Shown piece after piece: positions 17,080 through 25,626 of a DNA stretch of 64,000 nucleotides. The notes under the pieces were generated by a model. The model had not been told where the DNA came from, did no database searches, and was given only the letters and a program-made list of their open reading frames with translations. Every line of letters starts with the position of its first letter. The first letter of the stretch is position 1. The stretch comes from Mesorhizobium sp. NZP2077 (GTDB lineage: Bacteria > Pseudomonadota > Alphaproteobacteria > Rhizobiales > Rhizobiaceae): positions 744,001-808,000 of the forward strand of contig NZ_CP051293.1 in NCBI RefSeq assembly GCF_013170805.1, read 5' to 3'. The position numbers and the translations under genes were made by a program.

Positions 17080-18576
17080 CTATTTCGCGCGGGAGCCTTC
17101 GGCCGCGATCTCCCGCCCCAGCCGCACCGTTTCCGCGACCAGAAGGTCGAGATCGTCGCGCCTGGTGCGATGGTTGGCGATCGCCACGCGCAGCCAGTGT
17201 TCGCCATGCACGGTGGTGTCGGAGAGGGCGGCAATGCCCTGCTCCTGCAGCCGCAGCATGATTTCGGTGTTGAGCGCCTTCAGCGCCTCGCCGGTGAGCC
17301 CCGGCTGGTAGCGGAAGCAGACGATGTTGATGGTCGGCGGCATCGCCAGTTCCAGCGAAGGCTCGGCCTCGATCCGCCCGGCGAGATAGAAGGCTTGGGC
17401 GATGTTCTGGTCGATCAGGCGGCCGAATCTGTCGACGCCATGTTCCTTCAGCGCCATCCACACTTTGAGCGCGCGAAAGCCGCGCGATGTCTGCAGGCCG
17501 TAATCGTGCAGCCAGTCGCCGGAGGCAAGGCCGCGCGGCGTCGATTCCAGATATTCGGGCGTCACCGCGAAGGTCCGCCGATGTGCGACGGCGTCCCTGA
17601 CCAGGGCGCAGCCGACCTCGAACGGCGCATGCAGCCATTTGTGCGGGTCGAGCGCGACGGAATCCGCCCATTCGATGCCGACGACGCGATGCGCGTTATC
17701 AGGCGCAATCGCGATCAGCGCGCCGATGCAGCCATCGACATGGAACCAGAGGTCTTCCTCATGCGCGAGTTTGGCCAGCGCTTGCAGGTCGTCGATCGCG
17801 CCGGTGTTGACCGTGCCGGCATTGCCGATGACACAGGCCGGTTTGAAGCCGGCTTCGCGGTCTTCAGCGATCGCAGCCCGCAACGCCGAAATGTCGATGC
17901 GCAGGCCGGCGTCGGTCGGGATGCGGCGCAGCGCCCGGTTGCCGAGGCCGAGCGCTTCCATCGCCTTGCGGTGGCAGGAATGGATCTGGTCCGAGCCATA
18001 GAACCGCAGCGGCTTTTCGGTTGCCGCGACGCCGTGCTCGCGCACGTCGATGCCGGCCTTGGTGTTGCGCGCCACCGTCAGGCCGATGATGTTGGCCATC
18101 GAGCCCCCGCTGACCAGCGTGCCCGAGGCGGAGGCCGGAAGTCCCAGCATCTGCTTGCACCAGTTGACCACCTGGCTGTCCATCAGCCCGGCGGCGTGGT
18201 TGCCGCCGCCGAGATTGGAGCCCTGGATCGCCGCCAGGAAATCGCCGAGCGCGCCGGTGAAGTTGCTCGATCCCATATACCAGGCCCAGAAGCGCGGATG
18301 GATGTTGCCCATCGGGTAGGGCATCACGGTGCGCGAGACCTCGTCATAGACAGCAGCCAGCGACGCCGGCGATCTCGGCAGGGGTGCCGCGAAGGCTTCT
18401 CGCACCTCCGCCGGCATCTCCCGCCAGACCGGACGGTCCCGGATATTGCTGAGATAATCGACGGCGTCGTCGATGACCCGATGCGACAGGGCCTGCACAT
18501 CGGCCCAGTCCAAGGGGTCAAGCGTTTCCTCGGCCACCTTGCCAAGGGTTTCCTGCGCGATATCCATGACATCCAC
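17080..18576 (-). CDS. PLP-dependent group II amino acid decarboxylase
   Basis: The 498-residue protein shows the group II decarboxylase pattern: NIHPRFWAWYMGS, SGGSMANIIGL, HVDGCIGAL, and the PLP-binding lysine K313 in LDPHKWLHAPFE. It would release CO2 from an aromatic or acidic amino acid (aromatic-L-amino-acid, glutamate or cysteine-sulfinate types share this fold). Its start lies 4 nt after the stop of the cysteine synthase-like gene, so the two are almost certainly one operon. That pairing hints at a sulfur-containing amino acid as substrate, an inference only. Another in-frame ATG lies at 18567. Confidence 0.9.
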   Translation of the reverse strand: MDVMDIAQETLGKVAEETLDPLDWADVQALSHRVIDDAVDYLSNIRDRPVWREMPAEVREAFAAPLPRSPASLAAVYDEVSRTVMPYPMGNIHPRFWAWYMGSSNFTGALGDFLAAIQGSNLGGGNHAAGLMDSQVVNWCKQMLGLPASASGTLVSGGSMANIIGLTVARNTKAGIDVREHGVAATEKPLRFYGSDQIHSCHRKAMEALGLGNRALRRIPTDAGLRIDISALRAAIAEDREAGFKPACVIGNAGTVNTGAIDDLQALAKLAHEEDLWFHVDGCIGALIAIAPDNAHRVVGIEWADSVALDPHKWLHAPFEVGCALVRDAVAHRRTFAVTPEYLESTPRGLASGDWLHDYGLQTSRGFRALKVWMALKEHGVDRFGRLIDQNIAQAFYLAGRIEAEPSLELAMPPTINIVCFRYQPGLTGEALKALNTEIMLRLQEQGIAALSDTTVHGEHWLRVAIANHRTRRDDLDLLVAETVRLGREIAAEGSRAK

Positions 18577-18579
18577 CCG

Positions 18580-19668
18580 TCAAGCTGCCGGGAATTGGCA
18601 GCCGGGCGTCGAGCGCGACAGCGCCAACTCGTCGGCATCCATTTCGGCCTCGATGCCATCGAACAATGGTGTCGACATATAGCGCTCGCCGGTGTCGGGC
18701 AGCATGCACAGGATCACCGATCCGGCCGGCGCCTTTTCCGCGACCTGCCGCGCCACGGCGAAGGTGGCGCCGCCGGAAATGCCGGTGAAGATGCCTTCCT
18801 TCTGCGCCAGGGCCTTGGCCCATTTGATGCCTTCGGGTCCGGCAATCGGCATCACTTCGTCATAGAGGCTGGCGTCGATCGCCTCCTGCAGCACGTTGGG
18901 GATGAAGTCCGGCGTCCAGCCCTGGATGGGATGCGGCTCGAAGGCCGGATGGCTGGCGGCCGGGGCGCCACCAGCACCACGTTGCTGCGCCTTGCCGCTG
19001 CCGACAAGCTGCGCGTTGGCCGGTTCGGAGAGCACGATGCGGGTCTCCGGCCGCTCGCGGCGCAGCACGCGCGCCACGCCGACGACGGTGCCGCCGGTGC
19101 CGTAGCCGGTGACGAAGCAGTCGAGCCGCGAGCCGGCGAAATCATTGACGATCTCGCGTGCCGTTGTCGCCTCGTGAATGGCGGCGTTGGCTGCCGTCTC
19201 GAACTGGCGGGCAAGGAACCAGCCATTGGCCTCGGCCAGTTCAACCGCCTTCTTGTACATGCCGAAACCCTTTTCGGCGCGCGGCGTCAGCACCACCTTG
19301 GCGCCAAGCATGCGCATCAGCTTGCGGCGCTCGACGGAAAAGCTGTCGGCCATGGTGACGACCAGCGGATAGCCCTTCTGCGCGCAGACCATGGCGAGGC
19401 CAATGCCGGTGTTGCCGCTGGTCGCTTCGACCACGGTCTGGCCCGGCTTCAACGCGCCGCTGCGCTCGCCCTCCTCGATGATGTTGAGCGCCAGCCGGTC
19501 CTTCACCGAGGCGGCGGGGTTGAAGAACTCGGCCTTGACGTAGATCGTCGCGTGGGCCGGTGCGAGATTGTTGATGCGGATCACCGGCGTGTCGCCGACG
19601 GTGTCCAGAATGCTGTCGAACAGGCGGCCGCGCCCGGCCGTGGTCCGGATTTTTTGTTTGTTCAACAT
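18580..19668 (-). CDS. Cysteine synthase-like PLP enzyme (beta-family)
   Basis: This 362-residue protein belongs to the O-acetylserine sulfhydrylase group: PLP lysine K56 in SVKDR, EATSGNTG for the substrate loop, GTGGTVVG for PLP phosphate, and PDTGERYMST near the end. It is longer than the second, canonical copy at 48545 because of an inserted stretch after about residue 225 (SGKAQQRGAGGAPAAS) and extra tail residues. It may use a different acceptor or nucleophile. It leads a two-gene operon with the decarboxylase and is divergent from the BTAD regulator, 194 bp away. Confidence 0.9.
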   Translation of the reverse strand: MLNKQKIRTTAGRGRLFDSILDTVGDTPVIRINNLAPAHATIYVKAEFFNPAASVKDRLALNIIEEGERSGALKPGQTVVEATSGNTGIGLAMVCAQKGYPLVVTMADSFSVERRKLMRMLGAKVVLTPRAEKGFGMYKKAVELAEANGWFLARQFETAANAAIHEATTAREIVNDFAGSRLDCFVTGYGTGGTVVGVARVLRRERPETRIVLSEPANAQLVGSGKAQQRGAGGAPAASHPAFEPHPIQGWTPDFIPNVLQEAIDASLYDEVMPIAGPEGIKWAKALAQKEGIFTGISGGATFAVARQVAEKAPAGSVILCMLPDTGERYMSTPLFDGIEAEMDADELALSRSTPGCQFPAA

Positions 19669-19862
19669 CGTTGATCTCCTCGATTGTCTTCACAGGCCGG
19701 TTACAAACCGGTGGCTTGGGCGGCGAGGTTTCGAGACCTTGCCGCGCTACTGACGTGCCGGCGATGCGGCAACGGACGCTGCCGGCGCGCAATTCGCCGC
19801 CGGGTGCGCCGTGTCGTGTTTGGTGATAGAGCAAGGGCCGACAGGCCAGCGTGGGAGCAGGC

Positions 19863-21896
19863 GTGGAAACGGACGTGGAATCCGCACCATCAAGGCTGGA
19901 CGGCGAGATGCCGATCCTGTCCGTGCGCCTGCTCGGACCGCTGGAAATCATGCGGAACGACGTGCCGGTGGCATTGCCTGCGTCCCGCAAACTGCGTGCC
20001 CTGCTTGCTTATCTTGCGCTGGCGCCGCATCCGGTTGGGCGCAGCCGGCTGTGCGAACTGCTGTGGGATGTGCCCAACGATCCCCGCGGTGAGTTGCGCT
20101 GGTGCCTGAGCAAGCTGCGCGCCGCCCTCGACACGCCGGACCGGCGCCGGGTTACCACACAGGGCGATACGGTCGCGCTCGATCTGGAAGGCTGTTTCGT
20201 CGATGCGCTGGAGATCAGCCGTGCCGCCACGCTAGGGATCGGCACGCTTGACGTGGAGCGTCTGCGAGCGCTGGCCGGACATTTCGCCGGCGATCTGCTC
20301 GACGGGCTGGGGCTTGAGCGCAGCCCGCTTTTCGACAGCTGGCTGATCGCCCAGCGCCGGCGTTTTCATGCGTGTCACGCTGCCGTGCTGGAACAGCTCG
20401 TCGCTAGCCTGCCGGCGGAAAGCGACGAGGCTGTCGCCTATCTCGACACATGGGTGGAACTGGCGCCGTTCGATGAACGTGCGCATGCGGCACTGCTGGC
20501 CAGTCTCGCCCGGCGCGGCGAAATCGCTGCAGCCGAGCAGCATCTGGCTTCGGCGGAAAGGTTGTTTCAGTCGGAGGACCTGGATTTCGCGCCGCTTCGG
20601 GCGGCCTGGCGCGCGATCCGTGACCAACGGTCAAGTGCCTCGCACCAGGCGCAACCGGCCTGCCTGTCCACGGCATCGTCTCTGGCGACTACATCGGGCG
20701 ATGCCGACCCCGTCGAACCTAGTCACGCTTCGCTGGCCGTCATGCCGTTTGTCGACGAAAGCGGTGCGCGCGGCGGGCCGGCCGACGGTTTCACCCATGA
20801 CATCATCACCCGTCTTGCCAAGCTCCGCGATTTCTTCGTCATCGCGCGGGGATCTGTGTTCGCGCTGGCCGAAAAGACCATCGCGCCGGAGGAGGCCGGC
20901 AGGAAACTCAATGTCGACTATGTCGCCACCGGCACGGTGCGAAGCACGGCCGGCCGCCTGATTGTCAGCGTCGAACTGATCGAGGTGCGCACCGCCAGGA
21001 TCGTCTGGGCCGACACGTTCGAGCGCCGGCCCGACGACCTCTTTGCCGTGCTCGACGATATCGGCAACAGCATCGTGTCGTCGATCTCGGTCGAGATCGA
21101 AACGGTCGAGCGCAACCGCGCCATGCTCAAGGCGCCCAACTCGCTCACCGCCTGGGAAGCCTATCATCGCGGCCTCTGGCACATGTACCGCTTCACCCAG
21201 GCCGAGAACGAGCAGGCGCGGCATTTCTTCGACAGGGCCTTGCAGCTCGACCCGACCTTTGCCCGCGCCTATGCCGGCCTGTCCTTTACCCACTGGCAAA
21301 ATGCCTTCCAGCGCTGGGGCGACCGCGACCGCGAAAGCGCGCTGGCCTTCGAGAGCGCCGGCCACAGCCTGCTGGTCGACGACCACAATCCGGCCGCGCA
21401 CTGGGCGATGGGCCGGGCGCTGTGGCTGCGCGGCGAGCAGGACGGGTCGCTTTCCGAACTGGAACGGGCGGTGGATCTCAGCCCCAATTTCGCGCTCGGC
21501 CATTACGCGCTGTCCTTCGTCCATTCGCAGTCGGGCGATCCGCAGGCGGCGATAAGCTCCTCCGACCATTCGCGTCATCTGAGCCCGTTCGACCCGCTGC
21601 TGTTCGGCATGTTGGGGGCGCGCGCGATGTCGCATGTCCGGCTCGGCCAGTTCGAGGAGGCGGCCGACTGGGCGCTGAAGGCGGCGGCACGGCCCAATGC
21701 CCATACCATCATCCTGGCGATCGCCGCGCACTGCCTGGCGCTGGCCGGCCGGCTCGACGAGGCGCGCGGCTTTGCCGCCGCCATCCGCAAGACACTGCCG
21801 GACTATCGCGCCGACGATTTCATCGGCACCTTCCGCTTCGAGCCCGACGCCGAGGCGCTGTTCCGGCAAGGCGCCAGGCGCATCGGGCTCAGCTGA
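19863..21896 (+). CDS. SARP-like (BTAD) regulator with TolB-like and TPR regions
   Basis: The protein starts with a winged-helix/BTAD pair as in AfsR/DnrI regulators (PILSVRLLGPLEI, LLAYLALAPH, LRWCLSKLRAAL, then a helical BTAD region to about residue 230). A TolB-like domain (about 285-400, LAVMPFVDES) and TPR-type repeats follow. I use the GTG at 19863 because GGAG is five bases upstream; a GTG at 19851 and an ATG at 19908 are alternatives. The gene is divergent from the cysteine synthase-like/decarboxylase operon and is its likely regulator. It is the third TolB/TPR protein in 22 kb, each with a different output domain. Confidence 0.87.
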   Translation: METDVESAPSRLDGEMPILSVRLLGPLEIMRNDVPVALPASRKLRALLAYLALAPHPVGRSRLCELLWDVPNDPRGELRWCLSKLRAALDTPDRRRVTTQGDTVALDLEGCFVDALEISRAATLGIGTLDVERLRALAGHFAGDLLDGLGLERSPLFDSWLIAQRRRFHACHAAVLEQLVASLPAESDEAVAYLDTWVELAPFDERAHAALLASLARRGEIAAAEQHLASAERLFQSEDLDFAPLRAAWRAIRDQRSSASHQAQPACLSTASSLATTSGDADPVEPSHASLAVMPFVDESGARGGPADGFTHDIITRLAKLRDFFVIARGSVFALAEKTIAPEEAGRKLNVDYVATGTVRSTAGRLIVSVELIEVRTARIVWADTFERRPDDLFAVLDDIGNSIVSSISVEIETVERNRAMLKAPNSLTAWEAYHRGLWHMYRFTQAENEQARHFFDRALQLDPTFARAYAGLSFTHWQNAFQRWGDRDRESALAFESAGHSLLVDDHNPAAHWAMGRALWLRGEQDGSLSELERAVDLSPNFALGHYALSFVHSQSGDPQAAISSSDHSRHLSPFDPLLFGMLGARAMSHVRLGQFEEAADWALKAAARPNAHTIILAIAAHCLALAGRLDEARGFAAAIRKTLPDYRADDFIGTFRFEPDAEALFRQGARRIGLS

Positions 21897-21992
21897 TTTC
21901 GCGCTTGAGCTCCATCCGTTAACAAAGTCGGAAGGAGTTGCTTAACAGTTACCCTCTATGTCACCTCCCGGGGGGTCCATGGCAAAGTGAGT

Positions 21993-22172
21993 ATGATGAG
22001 CGATAGCCCCGACAAGCGCAGCGAATGGCGTGCCATTTTTTATGTACAGGCCCGTGTCGCCATCCTGTTCGTCCCGGTGGTCGCCAGCCTGCTGATCATC
22101 GCCGCCCTTGCCGGCAATGACCGCAAATCCGTTCCCGACGTCGACCGGACGGTCACCGGGTCCGTGCGCTAG
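21993..22172 (+). CDS. Small single-pass membrane protein, hypothetical
   Basis: About 59 residues with one hydrophobic segment (VAILFVPVVASLLIIAALAG) flanked by charged ends. The tail TVTGSVR resembles many short rhizobial inner-membrane proteins of unknown role. Starts at 21987 (GTG), 21993 or 21996 are all possible; no strong ribosome site decides. It follows the regulator by about 95 bp on the same strand. Confidence 0.5.
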   Translation: MMSDSPDKRSEWRAIFYVQARVAILFVPVVASLLIIAALAGNDRKSVPDVDRTVTGSVR

Positions 22173-22274
22173 GCCATGCCGCAGCGGCTACCCGGCACCG
22201 GTGGTCGAGCCTTCAGCGGCGGAACCCCGCGCGCCGTCGGACATTGTCTTCCAGCACAGCCCCTGGAGGACATG

Positions 22275-22448
22275 ATGACCGGAGCTTTCGACATCAACGA
22301 CAACACCAAAGAAAATCCCAAGCGCCCGCCTCAGCCTGAGACTCGCGAGGACCTGAAGAAAAAGCCGGTCGAGGGCAAAGCCTTCCAGGTGAATGAAAAC
22401 AGCGTCGATAATCCGGCGCCCGCGCCGGTGAAGCCAAAGCAGGACTGA
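22275..22448 (+). CDS. Small hydrophilic protein, hypothetical, 57 aa
   Basis: GGAGG (22265-22269) lies five bases before the ATG at 22275, and a strong terminator follows the gene, both supporting a real gene. The product is charged and proline-rich (NDNTKENPKRPPQPE, PAPAPVKPKQD) with an imperfect internal repeat (FDINDNTKENP / FQVNENSVDNP). No membrane or enzymatic feature is visible; it is probably disordered. Confidence 0.65.
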   Translation: MTGAFDINDNTKENPKRPPQPETREDLKKKPVEGKAFQVNENSVDNPAPAPVKPKQD

Positions 22449-22473
22449 TCGCGAGATCGGGATGTCAGGCATT

Positions 22474-22501
22474 AAAAAGCCAGGGCAACCGGGCTTTTTT
22501 T
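22474..22501 (+). terminator. Rho-independent terminator
   Basis: AAAAAGCC and GGCTTTTTTT form a stem followed by a T-run, 26 bases after the small gene at 22275. The A-run on the other side makes it bidirectional, so it may also end the minus-strand zinc finger gene. Confidence 0.75.
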
Positions 22502-22534
22502 GCGCCTCGGAAACTTACCTCGTAACGCGTCGCC

Positions 22535-22843
22535 TCAATAAAAGCGCGGAATCTGACCGTTCTGCGGTGTCGTACGGTCGCCGAGGTCGAGAAAGACCTC
22601 GTCGACATAGCACCATCCCCAGCCTTCCGGCGGATCGTAGCCCTCGATGACCGGATGGCTGGTGGCGTGAAAATGTTTTGTGGCGTGGCGGTTGGGCGAG
22701 TCGTCGCAGCAGCCGACATGGCCGCAGCTGCGGCAGAGCCGCAGGTGCACCCACCACGATCCGCTCTTCAGGCATTCCTCGCAGCCAAGCGCGCTCGGCG
22801 TCACGTCCTTGATCCCGGCCGCATGTTTGCATTCGTCCGCCAT
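22535..22843 (-). CDS. UBP-type zinc finger protein, 102 aa
   Basis: The Zn-binding pattern of UBP/HDAC6-type fingers is present: DECKH near the N-terminus, CEECLKSG, LRLCRSCGHVGCCDDSPNRHATKHF and SHPVIEGY. In eukaryotes this fold binds ubiquitin tails; in bacteria it is often found alone or next to flavin oxidoreductases, with unclear function. AGGAG precedes the ATG. The stop of the thioredoxin-reductase-like gene lies 14 bp upstream, so the two form an operon and may work together. Confidence 0.88.
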   Translation of the reverse strand: MADECKHAAGIKDVTPSALGCEECLKSGSWWVHLRLCRSCGHVGCCDDSPNRHATKHFHATSHPVIEGYDPPEGWGWCYVDEVFLDLGDRTTPQNGQIPRFY

Positions 22844-22857
22844 CACACTCTCCTGAA

Positions 22858-24543
22858 CTATCTCTCTGTTGAAGCGACGGCCTGGCTGCCGTCCCGCGCT
22901 AGATAAGCATGCAGCGCCGCCACCACTTGGGCACCCTCGCCGACGGCCGCCGCAACGCGCTTGACCGAGCCGCAACGCACATCGCCGATGGCGAACACGC
23001 CGCTGCGGCTGGTCTCCATCAGACCATGATCCGATCCCAGCTCCGGTCCGGTGCGGATGAACCCTTTGGCGTCCAGCGCCACGTTGCATTGCGCCAGCCA
23101 GTCTGTGTTCGGATCGGCGCCGATGAACAGGAAGAGATGGCGGATAGGGCGCGTCATTTCTTCGCCGCTGACGCGGTTGCGCCAGCGGACCGTGCCAAGA
23201 TTGCCGTCCTCGCCCTCCAGCGCCTCGATTTCGGTCTCGGTCAGCACCTCGATGTTCGGCTGCGCCTTGATGCGCTCGACCAGATAGCGCGACATCGAGG
23301 CATCGAGGCTGCCGCCGCGCGCCAGCAGCGCCACCTTGCGCGCATGGCTGGCGAGGTAGACCGCCGCCTGGCCGGCCGAATTGCCGGCGCCGACCAGCGC
23401 AACTTCCTGGCCGGCGCAAAGCCGCCCTTCGATGGGCGAAGCCCAATAATGCACGGACGTTCCCTCGAACTGCGACAGGTTGGCGACATCGAGGCGGCGG
23501 TAGCGCGCTCCGCTGGCGATGACCACGCTGCGCGTGCGCACCGTCTCGCCGTCGCCGACGTCGAGCAGGTAGCGGGCGCCCGAATTGTCGGTGGCGGCGC
23601 TCAACAGCTTCGCCTCGTCGGGAATCACCATTTCGACGCCGAATTTTTGCGCCTGGTTGTAGGCACGCGCCATCAGCGCCATGCCGGTAATGCCGGTGGG
23701 GAAACCGAGATAGTTCTCGATGCGCGAGGAAGCGCCGGCCTGACCGCCGAAGGCCCGGCAATCGAGCACGATGGTCGACAGTCCTTCGGAGGCCGCATAG
23801 ACGGCTGCCGCCAGCCCCGCCGGCCCGGCGCCGACAATCGCCACGTCATACAGTGTGTCGGTATCGATCGGCCTGAGCAGGCCGATGCAGCGGGCGAGGT
23901 CTTTCTCGCCGGGATTCATCAGCAGCATGCCGTTCGGACACAACACCACCGGCAGATGGTGCGGGTCGACGTCGAAGCGCTCGACCAGGGTTTTGGCGCA
24001 GGGGTCGCTGCCGGAATCGAGCACGCGGTGCGGTTGGCCGCTGCGGGCCAGAAATCCTTGCAGCCGCAACACGTCGGCATTGCCTGATGGCCCGATGATG
24101 ATCGGTCCGCTGGTGGCGCTTTCCAGGAGCCCGACACGGCGCAGGATCAGCGCCCGCATGATGCGCTCGCCGAGATTGGCTTCCTGCACCATCAGGTCGC
24201 GCACGCGCTGCGAGGGGATGACGAAGGCCTCGACCGGCTCGGCGGCCTCGGCATTGACCAGCGATGGGCGCGCCGAAAGCTGCGCCAGCTCGCCAACGAA
24301 GCTGCCCGGACCATGGCTGACGATCGTTTCACGCCGGCCGAGGCCATCCTGGGTGATCTCGACCTTGCCCTTCAGGACGACGATCAGCCCGGGCGCGACA
24401 TCGCCGGCCTTGATGATGTGCTCGCCGGCGGCATAGAAGCTGGCTTCGCCGAACCGGCGCATGTGATCGATGTCAGCCTCGCTCAGCGTGGGAAACGCCT
24501 GATCGCGACGGGCGCCGAAGATTGCGGTAGCGGATTGAGCCAT
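22858..24543 (-). CDS. cNMP-binding domain/thioredoxin-reductase-like FAD oxidoreductase
   Basis: The 561-residue protein has a cyclic nucleotide-binding-like domain (about 18-135, PGSFVGELAQLSARPS), a short thioredoxin-fold-like linker, and a thioredoxin-reductase-type module. FAD (VGAGPAGLAAAVYAASEG, about 236) and NAD(P)H (VGAGNSAGQAAVY, about 388) loops and a late AIGDVRCG are clear. The redox-active CxxC of true TrxR is missing, so electrons must go elsewhere. The cNMP domain suggests ligand control, notable because cyclase genes are abundant here. A UBP zinc finger gene follows 14 bp downstream. Confidence 0.9.
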   Translation of the reverse strand: MAQSATAIFGARRDQAFPTLSEADIDHMRRFGEASFYAAGEHIIKAGDVAPGLIVVLKGKVEITQDGLGRRETIVSHGPGSFVGELAQLSARPSLVNAEAAEPVEAFVIPSQRVRDLMVQEANLGERIMRALILRRVGLLESATSGPIIIGPSGNADVLRLQGFLARSGQPHRVLDSGSDPCAKTLVERFDVDPHHLPVVLCPNGMLLMNPGEKDLARCIGLLRPIDTDTLYDVAIVGAGPAGLAAAVYAASEGLSTIVLDCRAFGGQAGASSRIENYLGFPTGITGMALMARAYNQAQKFGVEMVIPDEAKLLSAATDNSGARYLLDVGDGETVRTRSVVIASGARYRRLDVANLSQFEGTSVHYWASPIEGRLCAGQEVALVGAGNSAGQAAVYLASHARKVALLARGGSLDASMSRYLVERIKAQPNIEVLTETEIEALEGEDGNLGTVRWRNRVSGEEMTRPIRHLFLFIGADPNTDWLAQCNVALDAKGFIRTGPELGSDHGLMETSRSGVFAIGDVRCGSVKRVAAAVGEGAQVVAALHAYLARDGSQAVASTER

Positions 24544-24788
24544 GGCTTTAGCGTAGCGAAGCCTTGGCTCGGTTTGAAGCGGTTTGTTCAGCGCCTAGCC
24601 GCGAGGCGAGGTTTGGTGGACGACCCCAATCGCCCTGTTCGTTCCGAGATGACGACTGGAGGGTCAAGGATCGGTGCTGTCGACGGGGTCCGTGCCTGAC
24701 AGCCAATTGTCAGCTGTGTCGTGAGACATTGTGTCCGAAATGCCGCGAAGCCGATTCGCCGGCGCCGGATTCAAGATGGAATGAGCCC

Positions 24789-25622
24789 ATGAAACAGATT
24801 GCCCTGTCACTTTTCGTGATCGCGTCTTCGGGTGCTTACGTGTGGGACCAGGCGGGAAAGGGTCCCGCTGGTGACATGATCGACACGGCGGGTATCGCCA
24901 ATGCCGCCGAGGATAGCGTGTTGCAGCCCCCTGCTCCAGCCAGCCCCGTTCCAAGTGATCCCATTCCAGCGCCCGCACCGCCATTGCTTGGGAATCGCCA
25001 ACAGAGTGTACGCCTCGATCCTCCCGCGACCACGCCGACCAAGGTCGGCGGCGAAACCACCGCCGCGATCGCCTCTCCCGCCCGGGAGCAGAACCCGGCA
25101 ATGCCGCCGCGCTCTGCCAGCCCTCTCCCGCTTTCGCAAGCGCCCGCACCACCGCCGGAACAGGCGCCAGCTCAACTCGTCGCCGATGCTGCGCCGCGCA
25201 CGGCAGCCTTCGCCGTAACCCCGGCCGTCTACATCCCCGTTCCCCAGCCGAGGCCGGACTATCCGCGGGCACCCGTCCGCGTCATTAAGGTGGGCATGAC
25301 GTCGGCTGCCAGTCCCCGCACCAAGCCGGCCGGGCACGGGTTTGCCGATGGCACCTACACCGGTCCTGTCACCGATGCCTATTACGGACTCATTCAGATT
25401 CAAGCGTCCATACAAGGCGGCCGTCTCACCGCGCTCAAGGTGCTGAGATACCCGAATGACCGCCGCACCTCGGTCAGCATCAATCGGCAGGCGCTGCCGA
25501 TGCTGCGGGACGAAGCGATCAGCGCGCAGAGCGCCAATGTCGACATCATTTCGGGCGCCACGCTGACCAGCAGGGCCTTCAGGCAGTCGCTTGCTGGCGC
25601 ATTGAAGCAAGCACATTCCTAG
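24789..25622 (+). CDS. FMN-binding domain protein with signal/anchor and proline-rich linker
   Basis: The 277-residue product starts with an N-terminal hydrophobic segment (IALSLFVIASSGAYVW) acting as signal or anchor. A long Pro/Ala-rich linker (about 50-165) leads to a C-terminal FMN_bind domain. The motif SGATLTS near the end matches the site where ApbE attaches FMN to threonine, here predicted T258. ApbE is the next gene, 4 nt away, and the NqrB/reductase fusion follows. The protein should be a covalent flavin carrier on the outer face of the membrane. I start it at 24789, since upstream codons lack the signal character. Confidence 0.87.
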   Translation: MKQIALSLFVIASSGAYVWDQAGKGPAGDMIDTAGIANAAEDSVLQPPAPASPVPSDPIPAPAPPLLGNRQQSVRLDPPATTPTKVGGETTAAIASPAREQNPAMPPRSASPLPLSQAPAPPPEQAPAQLVADAAPRTAAFAVTPAVYIPVPQPRPDYPRAPVRVIKVGMTSAASPRTKPAGHGFADGTYTGPVTDAYYGLIQIQASIQGGRLTALKVLRYPNDRRTSVSINRQALPMLRDEAISAQSANVDIISGATLTSRAFRQSLAGALKQAHS

Positions 25623-25626
25623 TTCC

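Noticed and set aside
16789..19674. A 961-codon open frame on the plus strand
   Set aside because: It is antisense to the decarboxylase and cysteine synthase-like genes, whose motifs are unambiguous. Its protein is Arg/Gly/His-rich without motifs, as usual for the complementary strand of GC-rich genes.
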